DNA from: Methanococcoides burtonii DSM 6242
GTDB taxonomy: Archaea > Halobacteriota > Methanosarcinia > Methanosarcinales > Methanosarcinaceae
NCBI RefSeq assembly: GCF_000013725.1
Contig: NC_007955.1
Coordinates: 1,519,579-1,583,578 of the forward strand
Length of the DNA stretch: 64,000 nucleotides
Reading direction: 5' to 3'
Position numbers and translations under genes: made by a program. Shown in pieces: positions 16,528 to 25,672 of this stretch. Within the stretch, counting starts at the first letter, position 1, and each line of letters begins with the position of its first letter. Below the pieces are notes generated by a model. That model saw nothing but the letters and a program-made list of their open reading frames with translations, searched no databases and was not told the DNA's origin.

Positions 16528-18528
16528 TTAAATATCCCCACCTACGAAAAGAGGTGTTACCTTTGATATCATTTCTGGCGAACCCATAAGTACAAGCACA
16601 TCACCTGAGATCAAAACAGCATCAGCATCAGGATTTGCTATGACCTCCGAATTTCTTCGGATAGCAAGCAAAGTGACACTGTACTTTTTCCTGAGATCAA
16701 GCTGTAATAGATTTTTGCCAACTGCAAAGGAGGATGCTCGCACTCTCAGATTGGTAATATCCATTTCCGGCAGATCGATCTCCATGTCATAGATGCTCAT
16801 AGCACCTGAAAGTGTCCTGAACATCTCATATCCATCTGAACGTATCTCCGAAATGAACTTCTCGATCTCATCCTTAGGAATGAGGTATCGCTTCATCAAA
16901 CGCACGAATATCTCGATCGACGTTTCAAATTCTTCAGGTATTACTTCGTTGGCACCCAGCTCATAAAGCGGTTCCATTTCCTGAAGATACTGGGTACGTG
17001 CGATAATATGAATATTGGGATTCATCTTACGTGCTAATGAAATAGCCCTCCTTGTGCCTGCAGGATCAGAGATACAAACGACCATTACCCTCGCGTCTTT
17101 GATATCCGCATGTTCCAGAACACCTCGCTGGGATGAATCACCATAATAAATGAGCTCACCTTTTAGCTGCTCCTTCCTTACAGTCTCAGGGTTCGTATCA
17201 AGAACAAGATAAGGAATACCTGCAATCGTTGCAGCTTTTGCAACTGTTCTGCCATTAAAACCAAATCCTGCAATGATAAGATGATCTTCCAGATGCCCTT
17301 TCTTGTCAAGCACCGCCATCATTTTACGGGAATGAAAGCCACATTTCATTTTTGAAGGGATAGGAAGGTTCACAACTTTATCCGCAACTTTCGGGGATAT
17401 GGACATCACTGAGGATGTGACCGCCATTGTAAGAATGGAGACCACAAGGAAAAGCTGATAGACCTCATCGGTGAGCAGCCCATACTCCACACCGAACGTG
17501 GAGAGAACGAAGGAGAACTCACCTACTTGTGCAAGACCAAGTCCTGCTATTACAGCCGTATGCAAAGGGAAGCCAAGCAGATACGAAGACAGCCCTGCAA
17601 TTACCGATTTTAGCAATAGTACACAGGCTGCGATAATTATGAACAGGAAAGGATCATTGAAGAAGTAATCAAGGTCGAGCAGCATCCCTATGGATATGAA
17701 AAAGAAGCTCATGAAAATATCACGGAACGGGATCATGTTGCTGAGTGCCTGATGACTATATTCAGATTCAGAGATTATAAGCCCTGCAAGGAATGCGCCC
17801 AGAGCAAGGGACAGACCCAGACTTGACGTTAGCCATGCGACAGAAAGGCAAATGACTATTATACTGAGAAAGAACAATTCGGAGTCCCTTGTTTTTGTTA
17901 TCTGGAAAAGTACTTGTGGAACGATCCATTTTGCGCTTGCAAAAACAAGAATTACCAAACCGATCCCTTTTGCGAGGATGGGAATGAAAGCAGCATCTGA
18001 CATGGAACCAGCGCCTGCGAGGAAAGGAGTGATAAGGATCATTGGTACGACAATGACATCCTGATACAATAGAACTGCAAGTGAAAAGCGACCATGAGGT
18101 GCCTGAAGTTCCCCCCGGTTCTGCAACAGTTTAAGGACGATGGCAGTACTGCTCAGAGAGAAAAGGAAGCCAATGAAGATCGATTCGCCTATCCCATACC
18201 CCAGGTAGTTAGCAATGGAAAAAACAGCAATAGTTGTAAGAAATACCTGAATAGAGCCTCCGAACACGACCGCTCTTTTCATCTTCCAGAGATCTTTAAT
18301 GGATAACTCCACACCAATAGTGAACAAAAGAAGGACAATACCTATCTCCGCAAGCACCTCGACCTCTTCAACAGCATCTATAAAACCATACCCATGAGGA
18401 CCTACGAGCATTCCGGTAAAAAGAAAACCGACGATCATGGGAATGCGAAGGCGATGACATAAGTAAAGGACCACTATGGACAGACCGAAAATTATAGTAA
18501 GATCGTTTATTATCAAAGATACCACCAA
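16528..18528 (-). CDS. Kef-type monovalent cation:proton antiporter
   Basis: 666 residues. Residues about 1-385 form the CPA2 membrane part with 11-13 hydrophobic helices, including GMLVGPHGYG and LSLALGAFLAGLIISES. Residues about 410-530 are a TrkA-N/RCK domain with the dinucleotide loop IIAGFGFNGRTVAKA, and 580-660 a TrkA-C domain. Such proteins exchange K+ or Na+ for protons and are gated by bound nucleotides. The gene follows the marker-16 start by only 21 bases on the same strand, so the two may be co-transcribed in the order antiporter then marker 16. Confidence 0.9.
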   Translation of the reverse strand: MVVSLIINDLTIIFGLSIVVLYLCHRLRIPMIVGFLFTGMLVGPHGYGFIDAVEEVEVLAEIGIVLLLFTIGVELSIKDLWKMKRAVVFGGSIQVFLTTIAVFSIANYLGYGIGESIFIGFLFSLSSTAIVLKLLQNRGELQAPHGRFSLAVLLYQDVIVVPMILITPFLAGAGSMSDAAFIPILAKGIGLVILVFASAKWIVPQVLFQITKTRDSELFFLSIIVICLSVAWLTSSLGLSLALGAFLAGLIISESEYSHQALSNMIPFRDIFMSFFFISIGMLLDLDYFFNDPFLFIIIAACVLLLKSVIAGLSSYLLGFPLHTAVIAGLGLAQVGEFSFVLSTFGVEYGLLTDEVYQLFLVVSILTMAVTSSVMSISPKVADKVVNLPIPSKMKCGFHSRKMMAVLDKKGHLEDHLIIAGFGFNGRTVAKAATIAGIPYLVLDTNPETVRKEQLKGELIYYGDSSQRGVLEHADIKDARVMVVCISDPAGTRRAISLARKMNPNIHIIARTQYLQEMEPLYELGANEVIPEEFETSIEIFVRLMKRYLIPKDEIEKFISEIRSDGYEMFRTLSGAMSIYDMEIDLPEMDITNLRVRASSFAVGKNLLQLDLRKKYSVTLLAIRRNSEVIANPDADAVLISGDVLVLMGSPEMISKVTPLFVGGDI

Positions 18529-18619
18529 TCATTTTCCATTTGGTTCATATTATAAGTTAATCAAAATTCCCTAGGACAAATATATGAAGATAAAACAAAG
18601 GAACTAAAATAAAGAACTA

Positions 18620-18637
18620 CCGGTACGAAAGTACCGG
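18620..18637 (-). terminator. GNRA-capped hairpin after hypothetical gene
   Basis: CCGGTAC-GAAA-GTACCGG on the plus strand: a perfect 7-bp stem ten bases past the stop of the minus-strand gene at 18647. The stem is stable, but only a short T-run follows in that direction. Confidence 0.5.
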
Positions 18638-18646
18638 GAGTTAAGA

Positions 18647-19783
18647 TCAAATGTTGTCCACGCCGAGAAGGCTTGCAAGTTCCAGACCTTCACTACCAAG
18701 CTCCGAAAGCTGGTCGAACAGATCGGTCTTGCTCACATATTTTTCAGTGCGAGTACCATCGCTCTCCTCGATCTTTATAGTGATCTCATCCTTAGCATAG
18801 CCCCTTTCAAGACACTCGTTGATAAAATCTGTAAACTGCTCGGCAATAAGTTTCAAACAATCAAATATCTGATTGTTAATGATAGCATCATCACCATCAA
18901 GCACTAATTTGACAAGAGTGTGTTTTTGGATGCTGGAACTAATGTGTTCTTTAAATGCATCAAGCAAAGCTATCACATGTTCCGATTTCAGGGACTGCAT
19001 CAAAGTAGGGTCTGCAGTCACCTCGTTCCCGTGGTAATGCAATATAAAGGAGTTACCGTCCATTTCGATCTTGAAACGTTTGGTAGATTTCTTGTTCTCA
19101 AAACTAGCACTAAGGATGAATTCATCAAAATCCAGTGAAGTTAAAATGAAATCAGATACTTCTTCTAATTTTACCTTTTCTTCTTTATAAAATATCCCAG
19201 ACCGAGACCATGTAGGCAGGAAAAGGCTACCATAGGTGCCCCTTACAGTTAGCAAATCATCCTTGAAAGTGAGTTCAGACTCATACTCCATTCCAGCTAC
19301 CGTAGCTAAAAGTCTTCCACGCATAACTCCCCTGTTCATTGAAATGGAGAACTTGTCTGTCGTTCCATAGATGCCACCTTCAAAAAGAGAATTGAGAGCA
19401 GACAGTATCTGTTTGCTTTCACCCAGATTCTCATCTTCGATGCTCTTATTGATGCTTTCGATTTCAGACAGCATTGTCTTTGTACTTTTACTGAATGAAG
19501 CATCACATTCATCAAAAACAGAATTTCTGTAATCGAGGATCTCTTTCATATCGGAATCTTCTGTCAGACCGTTTATGACCTCAAGAACCTTACCATTAAT
19601 AGACTCGAGCTCATCGACCCCTTTTTCCAGAGAGATACGCCTTCTGTAGAGATCGTCGTTCTTTTCAATGGAAGCGTTCTCTATCGGAAGGACCTTTCTT
19701 GATATATCAACGAAATTCTGAACATCCTTGATAATATCTCTTTGAAGAGGGAGATCGGTAGAGTCCTGAAACGTGTATTTCAT
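18647..19783 (-). CDS. Conserved hypothetical protein with N-terminal coiled coil
   Basis: 378 residues from the ATG at 19783 (an in-frame codon at 19795 is less likely; the protein then begins MKYTFQDSTD). Residues about 20-130 are charged heptad-like helices. The middle (about 140-260) is beta-rich (GTYGSLFLPTWSRSG, KRFKIEMDGNSFILHYHGNEV). The C-terminus is helical with a stretch that could bind peptides (DEITIKIEESDGTRTEKYV). No signal peptide, no cysteines suggesting a metal, no recognised domain. Single gene between a Kef antiporter and tyrS. Confidence 0.65.
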   Translation of the reverse strand: MKYTFQDSTDLPLQRDIIKDVQNFVDISRKVLPIENASIEKNDDLYRRRISLEKGVDELESINGKVLEVINGLTEDSDMKEILDYRNSVFDECDASFSKSTKTMLSEIESINKSIEDENLGESKQILSALNSLFEGGIYGTTDKFSISMNRGVMRGRLLATVAGMEYESELTFKDDLLTVRGTYGSLFLPTWSRSGIFYKEEKVKLEEVSDFILTSLDFDEFILSASFENKKSTKRFKIEMDGNSFILHYHGNEVTADPTLMQSLKSEHVIALLDAFKEHISSSIQKHTLVKLVLDGDDAIINNQIFDCLKLIAEQFTDFINECLERGYAKDEITIKIEESDGTRTEKYVSKTDLFDQLSELGSEGLELASLLGVDNI

Positions 19784-19852
19784 ATTACTCCCCATCTTAA
19801 TATATATTCGTTAAATTAATTGATAGAGTGCAAGCATTAAATAGGTTGTGTA

Positions 19853-19872
19853 GGCAGAAACGAATTTCTGCC
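19853..19872 (-). terminator. tyrS terminator hairpin
   Basis: GGCAGAAA-CGAA-TTTCTGCC, a perfect 8-bp stem with tetraloop, ten bases past the tyrS stop on the minus strand. Confidence 0.55.
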
Positions 19873-19881
19873 AGAGTGCCA

Positions 19882-20835
19882 TCATTCAAGGACTGAACGT
19901 ACCGGTTCAAGTATCTCATTGAGGTATTTAGCCGCACCGTTCTTCAGGTCCATTGGATGAAGACTGCCATCTGCAAACACCTTTTCAAGCTCAGCATAGC
20001 TCTTGCAGACAAGGTCGCCACCGAACTTTTCCGGTCTTTCGAAAACCATCTCATCATAACGTGGGGTTATGTGGTACTTGAACAGCTCAAGGACAGGATT
20101 GTTCTCAATATCTTCTGCCGGACAAAATGCTTTCTTGAACTTCTTTTTGAGAGCTGCTTCATCATCGTCAACAGAGATGTAGTTCTCATTTGAAGAGGAC
20201 ATCTTCGTACCGTCCAGTCCGAGAAGGATAGGTGTATGGATGCAAAGAGGTGCCTTAAAGCCAAGCCCTGGAAGACCTTCTCTTGCAAGCATGTGTATCT
20301 TCCTCTGGTCAATACCACCAACTGCAACATCGACACCAAGAAGGGCAATATCTACTGCCTGCATAATTGGATAGACCATCTGGGATACCTTTGGGTCTTC
20401 CATCTTTCTGCCTACCTCATCCATACTTCTCTTTGCCCTGTTGAGTGAAGTGGCCTGGGTAAGTTTGAGAACATTAAGCATGTATTCAGGAGATAACTGG
20501 AAGTCTGAACCATAGACGAAATTTGTCATCTCCGGGTCAAGACCAAGTGCAAGGAAACATTTCTTGTTGTAATCAGCAGTCTTGCGTACTTCATCCATTG
20601 TTCCTTTCTGATTGAGGTAAGCGTGAACATCCGCAAGGAGGACTGTAATTTCAAATCCGGCTTTCTGAAGGTCAAGTAGTTTGTTAACAGTAAGAACGTG
20701 ACCCATGTGGATCTTTCCGCTTGGTTCGTAGCCGGTATATGCTGAAGGATGTTTCTTTGTCTCCAACAATTTTGTGAGTTCCTCTTCCGTAACTATTTCC
20801 TGCACGTTCCTTTTTATAAGATCCATATTTTCCAT
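19882..20835 (-). CDS. tyrS: Tyrosyl-tRNA synthetase
   Basis: 317 residues, the short archaeal/eukaryotic TyrRS form. The HIGH-like motif is GKIHMGHV within AYTGYEPSG, and the KMSKS-like motif is GTKMSSS. The tyrosine pocket region includes MQAVDIALLGVDVAVGG and IDQRKIHMLAREGLP. It charges tRNA-Tyr. Length and motif spacing are normal. It is followed by a good terminator and appears monocistronic. Confidence 0.95.
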   Translation of the reverse strand: MENMDLIKRNVQEIVTEEELTKLLETKKHPSAYTGYEPSGKIHMGHVLTVNKLLDLQKAGFEITVLLADVHAYLNQKGTMDEVRKTADYNKKCFLALGLDPEMTNFVYGSDFQLSPEYMLNVLKLTQATSLNRAKRSMDEVGRKMEDPKVSQMVYPIMQAVDIALLGVDVAVGGIDQRKIHMLAREGLPGLGFKAPLCIHTPILLGLDGTKMSSSNENYISVDDDEAALKKKFKKAFCPAEDIENNPVLELFKYHITPRYDEMVFERPEKFGGDLVCKSYAELEKVFADGSLHPMDLKNGAAKYLNEILEPVRSVLE

Positions 20836-20926
20836 GAATTCACCGCTCTATATCATCCGTTAGATTAGGATTATTATGAATAATAAAACATTAAGGTCAA
20901 ACCATTACAATATAGGTTACGATACA

Positions 20927-21658
20927 TCAATAACCTATAAGATGTTTTTTCAAAATATCAGTACCTTCTTCCGAAGAAAATTGAGGGACTTCCCAGTCCT
21001 GAACCACTTTATTCCTTGTACTTGATCTTATTTCCTTGCGTACAGGGTCAAATCCGGCTACTTTGTAATCATCTTTGTAAACAAGAATCCCTCTGCGTTG
21101 CCACATAGGAACCTTATCGAGATTTATACCTCGCTGGAAGAGCAATTCATGTATCCCCTGCGCCTTCTTGCCTTTAATGGCCGATGCAGCATCCTTTTTG
21201 CTCATACCTTCCGAAAGCAATGTGTAATAGCCGTATGAACTTACACAGTTCCTCCACGCCTCACTCTGCCTCCAGATAAGATATTCAGCAACATTCTCCT
21301 TGTTTACCGGAACGATCCTCGAATCGAAGGACACAGGTTCATCAAGACCCATCTTTATGGTAAAAGCACTGCTAAGATAGCTGGATATGACAGAATCCAA
21401 TTTCTCGACCCGCCCATCAAAAGGCAGATCAAAGAAGAGGATACTTGCCTCATCAGAAAATGTGTACGCCAACGCTGCATTGATCCCACTTTTTTTGAAA
21501 AAAAGCTCAAGCGAATCTGCCATTGCAGATGCAAACTTTTCATCATACGGCTTTTCACATCCAAGCCGGGAAAGTGTGTGTTTAAATGTCCTCCCATCTA
21601 AACGTACGATGACAGGCGGAATACAGCGTAGATCCGAATAGACCTCCCGTTTTTTCAT
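20927..21658 (-). CDS. thg1: tRNA(His) guanylyltransferase family protein (Thg1)
   Basis: 243 residues. It carries VIVRLDGRTFKHTLSRLG near the N-terminus (first metal-binding Asp), a second FSDEASILF metal motif (about residue 67), and the RRQSEAWRNC-like WRQSEAWRNCVSSYGYYTL and RRGILVYK segments that mark Thg1. The enzyme adds nucleotides in the 3'-5' direction to tRNA 5' ends. In Methanosarcina acetivorans this gene has an in-frame amber codon decoded as pyrrolysine (established knowledge); here the whole frame is sense and ends with TGA. It lies 7 bases downstream of the PRC-barrel gene, so the two are likely co-transcribed. Confidence 0.9.
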   Translation of the reverse strand: MKKREVYSDLRCIPPVIVRLDGRTFKHTLSRLGCEKPYDEKFASAMADSLELFFKKSGINAALAYTFSDEASILFFDLPFDGRVEKLDSVISSYLSSAFTIKMGLDEPVSFDSRIVPVNKENVAEYLIWRQSEAWRNCVSSYGYYTLLSEGMSKKDAASAIKGKKAQGIHELLFQRGINLDKVPMWQRRGILVYKDDYKVAGFDPVRKEIRSSTRNKVVQDWEVPQFSSEEGTDILKKHLIGY

Positions 21659-21665
21659 AATAACA

Positions 21666-21938
21666 TCAATCGTCTTTTGTTTCCTCTTTTACAGGTTTCT
21701 TGAACCTGCTGACGACATCACGGATAATGACGATGTCCCCGGTTGTGACTACCCAGCGGTACGGAAGGATAACGCCTCTTGTCTGGACATCAAAAATATC
21801 ACGATTGATGTCTGAAAGAGCAAGCCCCGATACTAATCTTTCATCTACATCGAAAACGAGGTCGTTCACTTTACCCACATATGTACCCTGGTTCGTATAC
21901 ACATTTAATCCAAACAGTGAAGTTATATCTGCGCGCAT
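21666..21938 (-). CDS. PRC-barrel domain protein
   Basis: 90 residues, one PRC-barrel: SLFGLNVYTNQGTYVGKVNDLVFDVDERLVSGLAL, then VILPYRWVVTTGDIVII and a charged tail. Stand-alone archaeal PRC-barrel proteins are thought to bind RNA or proteins such as ribosome and cell-division factors. It precedes thg1 by 7 bases, suggesting a link to RNA processing. Divergent from the nuclease gene at 22092, with about 150 bases between. Confidence 0.85.
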   Translation of the reverse strand: MRADITSLFGLNVYTNQGTYVGKVNDLVFDVDERLVSGLALSDINRDIFDVQTRGVILPYRWVVTTGDIVIIRDVVSRFKKPVKEETKDD

Positions 21939-22091
21939 GATAGTCCCTGTTGTATCCTTAATAATAAATATAAGTTATATGTTGATGCTATATATAAAAT
22001 GTATATTCTTAATGTTAAATCCTTCTAAAGAAATAGCCAACTCACCATCATTAAATAGAAGTATAGATGAAAGTCCAGTGGGGCAAACAAA

Positions 22092-22853
22092 ATGCTTACA
22101 AGCACTTATACACACATTCCCGGAATTGGAAAAACGATTGAAAAACGGATATGGGAGAGCGGATATTGCACATGGGACAAATACCTTGAACATCAGGATG
22201 AAATATCCATTCCAGCCACCAGAAAAGAAAAGATAGCAAATGGGATAGCTGAATCTAAAAAACACCTGGAACAAAAGGATTTCGAATATTTTGCCAAGTG
22301 CCTCCCAGGTGCGGAACAATGGAGGGCATTTGAACACTTCTCCGATTCGGTAGCCTATGTGGATATAGAGACAACCGGACTTTCACCTTCAAGTTCTTAC
22401 ATCACAGTGATAGGAATATACGATGGGGAAGATGCAAAAACGTACGTCAAAGGCATAGACCTTGAAGACGTTGTAGAAGAGTTACAGAAATATGAGCTCC
22501 TCGTATCGTTCAACGGTGCCCGGTTTGACCTGCCATTTATACAAAAGGAATATCCACAGATAGAGTTCAACCAGCTTCACATCGATCTGATGTATCCTCT
22601 AAGGCGTATCGGCCTTTCCGGTGGCCTCAAAGCAATTGAGAAGAAACTGGAGATAAACCGAACCGATGAGACCGTAGGTATCACCGGATTCGATGCTGTA
22701 AGGCTCTGGCATGAATATGAACGCGGCAATGAAGCATCCTTAGAACTGTTGCTGGAATATAACAGGGAAGATATCGTCAACCTAAAAACAATAATTGAAA
22801 AAACGTATCCCCAGTTCATCGAGAGAACATTCCAGAAGACCCTTGAAAAATGA
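22092..22853 (+). CDS. RNase H-fold 3'-5' exonuclease (YprB-like)
   Basis: 253 residues. The N-terminus has a helix-hairpin-helix-like IPGIGKTIEKRIWESG. The DnaQ-like domain follows: AYVDIETTGLSPSSSYITVIGIY (Exo I, Asp and Glu), LLVSFNGARFDLPFI (Exo II) and LLLEYNREDIVNLKTI (Exo III, Asp). This matches the YprB-type RNase_H-2 family, presumed DNA or RNA exonucleases. It ends 47 bases before uvrC in the same direction, hinting at a repair operon. Confidence 0.85.
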   Translation: MLTSTYTHIPGIGKTIEKRIWESGYCTWDKYLEHQDEISIPATRKEKIANGIAESKKHLEQKDFEYFAKCLPGAEQWRAFEHFSDSVAYVDIETTGLSPSSSYITVIGIYDGEDAKTYVKGIDLEDVVEELQKYELLVSFNGARFDLPFIQKEYPQIEFNQLHIDLMYPLRRIGLSGGLKAIEKKLEINRTDETVGITGFDAVRLWHEYERGNEASLELLLEYNREDIVNLKTIIEKTYPQFIERTFQKTLEK

Positions 22854-22900
22854 CAGAAAATATGCAGCATTTTCGACTTTGATCGGAGGGAACAGCAAAC

Positions 22901-24715
22901 TTGAGACCGGATATATCCAATATCCCTGAGCTGCCAGGCGTCTATCTTATGAAGGACATCTCTGACAATATTATTTACATCGGAAAAGCGAAGTCCCTTA
23001 AAAAAAGGGTCAGCCAATACTTCCAGTCCAGCAAGAACCATTCTTCCAAAACAAGAGCAATGGTCAGGAAGATAGCGGATGTAGACTATATTGTCACGGA
23101 ATCCGAGGTCGCTGCACTGATACTTGAAGCAAATCTGGTGAAGAAGAACAGACCGCACTACAACATCGACCTGAAAGATGACAAACGTTATCCTTACGTG
23201 AAGGTCACTGTCAATACTAAATTTCCGAAGATATTCATAACGCGTCGCAGACTTATGGATGGAGCTCTCTATTTTGGCCCCTATACGAATGTGAAACCTG
23301 TCAGGCAAACCCTTGACATGATCTCACAGATATTCAGGATAAAAAGATGCAACCGTAGAGTAGACGGTAAAGGGAAAAGAGCATGCCTGAACTATCATAT
23401 CGACCGATGCTATGCTCCATGCAATGGCTCGATCACTCCTGAAGAATATCGCAATAATGTGATGGAAGCAGTGAAGTTGTTTAAAGGCGAAACATCCGGT
23501 ACAATAAAAGAGCTTCAGGAAAAGATGAACATCCATGCTATTGCACAGGAATATGAGAGTGCTGCTGTGATACGTGACCAGATAGATGCTCTGAAAAGCC
23601 TTTCCCGGCAACAGACGGCCACTGCGGGAAATGATGACAGCGACATAATTGCAACTGCCTCTGACGATGAGACCGTTTTCGTACAGATCTTCTACATCAG
23701 GGATGGCAACATGGTAGGTAAAGCCGATATGTCCCTTTCGTGGGGAGATGCCACCGGCAATATAGCCCGTGTCACAGAGGAGTTCATAAAGCAATACTAT
23801 CAGGATGCACCTGTACCTCCAGAAATACTTGTACAGTACCCGATACCTGAAAAAGAACTCGTTATCAAATGGCTTTCTGAAAAAGCCGCGAGAAGTGTGC
23901 AGATACAGGTACCTCAAAGAGGTAACAAGAAAAGATTAATGGAAATGGCCGAGCAAAATGCCCAAATGACCCTGGAGCAATCACACCTCAAACAAAGTGA
24001 TAAGGAACAGGCGCTACAAGCATTGTTACAGCTAAGAGATGCACTTGCATTGTCCACATTGCCTGCACACATCGAAGGTTTTGATATTTCCAACATATCA
24101 GGCACTGATGCTGTTGGTTCAATGGTGGTCTTTGAGAACGGCCTACCTGCAAATAGCAAATACAGGCATTTCAACATAAAAACGGTAAAGGGAATAGACG
24201 ATTTTGCCATGATGGCAGAAGTAGTAAAGCGCAGATATACCCACCAGAAAGCCGAGAAAGACAAACTACCAGATCTCATCCTCATAGACGGAGGTCCCGG
24301 ACAGGTCAGTGCTGCCATGGGCTCTTTAAAGGAACTGCAACTGGACATCCCGCTTGTGGGACTTGCAAAACGATTCGAGCATATCATCGTACCAAAGGAT
24401 GGCACCGATGAGGTTGTAATATTACCCCACACATCCGAAGCCCTCAAAGTGCTCATGCGCGTAAGGGATGAGAGCCACAGGTTCGCTGTATCATCCCACA
24501 GAAGAAGACGCACTGCAAGGCTCTCCCACTCAGAACTGGACACTATCCCGGGGATAGGAGCCTCAAGAAAAAAGGCATTGTTGAACCATTTCAGTTCTAT
24601 TGAGCAGATACGTCATGCATCCGTCGAAGAGCTTACTGCAGTGGAGGGTATCAGTAAAGGACTTGCTGAAAGGATCGTTGCTCATTTTAATAAAGAGAGA
24701 GTTGAAAACCAGTAA
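22901..24715 (+). CDS. uvrC: Excinuclease ABC subunit C
   Basis: 604 residues from a TTG start with GGAGGG eleven bases upstream. The order of domains is normal: GIY-YIG nuclease (LPGVYLMKD, IIYIGKAKSLKKRVSQYF, about 1-90), cysteine-rich GKRACLNYHIDRCYAPC (about 160-180), UVR motif (about 195-235), endonuclease V/RNase H-like domain with IEGFDISNISGTDAVGSMV (about 385-400) and LILIDGGPGQ, and tandem HhH at the C-terminus (LDTIPGIGASRKKALLNHF). It makes both incisions in nucleotide excision repair. uvrA and uvrB are not in the window. Confidence 0.95.
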   Translation: MRPDISNIPELPGVYLMKDISDNIIYIGKAKSLKKRVSQYFQSSKNHSSKTRAMVRKIADVDYIVTESEVAALILEANLVKKNRPHYNIDLKDDKRYPYVKVTVNTKFPKIFITRRRLMDGALYFGPYTNVKPVRQTLDMISQIFRIKRCNRRVDGKGKRACLNYHIDRCYAPCNGSITPEEYRNNVMEAVKLFKGETSGTIKELQEKMNIHAIAQEYESAAVIRDQIDALKSLSRQQTATAGNDDSDIIATASDDETVFVQIFYIRDGNMVGKADMSLSWGDATGNIARVTEEFIKQYYQDAPVPPEILVQYPIPEKELVIKWLSEKAARSVQIQVPQRGNKKRLMEMAEQNAQMTLEQSHLKQSDKEQALQALLQLRDALALSTLPAHIEGFDISNISGTDAVGSMVVFENGLPANSKYRHFNIKTVKGIDDFAMMAEVVKRRYTHQKAEKDKLPDLILIDGGPGQVSAAMGSLKELQLDIPLVGLAKRFEHIIVPKDGTDEVVILPHTSEALKVLMRVRDESHRFAVSSHRRRRTARLSHSELDTIPGIGASRKKALLNHFSSIEQIRHASVEELTAVEGISKGLAERIVAHFNKERVENQ

Positions 24716-24980
24716 ATTTGATCTTTTTTACTGCAATATGCGACACTTGATCGCAAACATTTGCCTGCTTTTTTAGAGATATTGATGCATTAATGTACAG
24801 ACATGCATTTGCTCCACAATTTGAATATGATGCAGAAACTGGCATCCATTTGCAACAAAAAAAGTGAGAGAAAGGTATTCTGACATGAAACTTTGATAAA
24901 GGAAAATACCATAATTAAGATTAAGGAACACAGCGTTCAAAGAACAAACTCATGGTAAAAAGCAGGTGATGACCTTTAAA

Positions 24981-25670
24981 ATGATAGACGAAATGATAAG
25001 GGAAACGGAAAAAGAGCTCAAGGCATTGAAAAAATATCCCGATGCCAAGCTTATTGAGATAATAAAGGAGGTCGGGTTCGAGTGCGATCTGTGCGGGATG
25101 TGCTGCACCAGACAGTTCAACGACCACGTTTTCCTGCTGGAAAAAGATGTGGAAGCAATGAAACAGATAGATGCATCTCTTATCACCCCTGCACCATACT
25201 ATGAGTTCTGTGACCAGAAAGGGAATTTTTATGTTTCCGGATACTCACTGAGAACAAAAGAGGATGGAAGTTGCGTTCTTCTTGAGAACAATAGGTGCAC
25301 CATCTATGATAAGAGGCCTACCATATGCAGCCTTTACCCGTACATGCTCCACCGGGAGACAGATGAAGAAGGCAACCTTGATTGGCGGCAGATATCCGGT
25401 CTGGACCAGCATGGATGTTACCATAATGAGATCACGGATGAAGATACGAAAGTTATAGCATCTGATATTAAAGAATACGAAGAAGCATACCTTGAGCAGC
25501 AAATAGCTTTCTTTAAAAAAGTAAAGGAACATTTCAAAGAGAATGGATCAAGGCATGTCAAATCAGTCTATGACCGCCAGATACGAGCCTTTGAAAAGGG
25601 AAAAGAGATAGTAGTTTACGTGTTCCACAACAACGGATTGGAGCTTTGCCGCATCTCAAAAGAGAAATGA
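24981..25670 (+). CDS. YkgJ-family cysteine-cluster protein
   Basis: 229 residues from the ATG at 24981, chosen because AGGTGAT ends about ten bases upstream; ATG 24969 and GTG 24966 are also in frame but sit on top of that site. The CxxCxxxCC-type motif CDLCGMCCTRQFNDHVFL and the later GSCVLLENNRCTIYDKRPTICSLYPY are diagnostic of the zinc/iron-chelating UPF0153/YkgJ family. The fold holds a metal cluster, function unknown. It converges with the radical SAM gene, with two bases between the stops. Confidence 0.85.
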   Translation: MIDEMIRETEKELKALKKYPDAKLIEIIKEVGFECDLCGMCCTRQFNDHVFLLEKDVEAMKQIDASLITPAPYYEFCDQKGNFYVSGYSLRTKEDGSCVLLENNRCTIYDKRPTICSLYPYMLHRETDEEGNLDWRQISGLDQHGCYHNEITDEDTKVIASDIKEYEEAYLEQQIAFFKKVKEHFKENGSRHVKSVYDRQIRAFEKGKEIVVYVFHNNGLELCRISKEK

Positions 25671-25672
25671 GA

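Noticed and set aside
22577-23308. 243-codon minus-strand frame over nuclease and uvrC starts
   Set aside because: Spans two real genes on the opposite strand and shows no family pattern.
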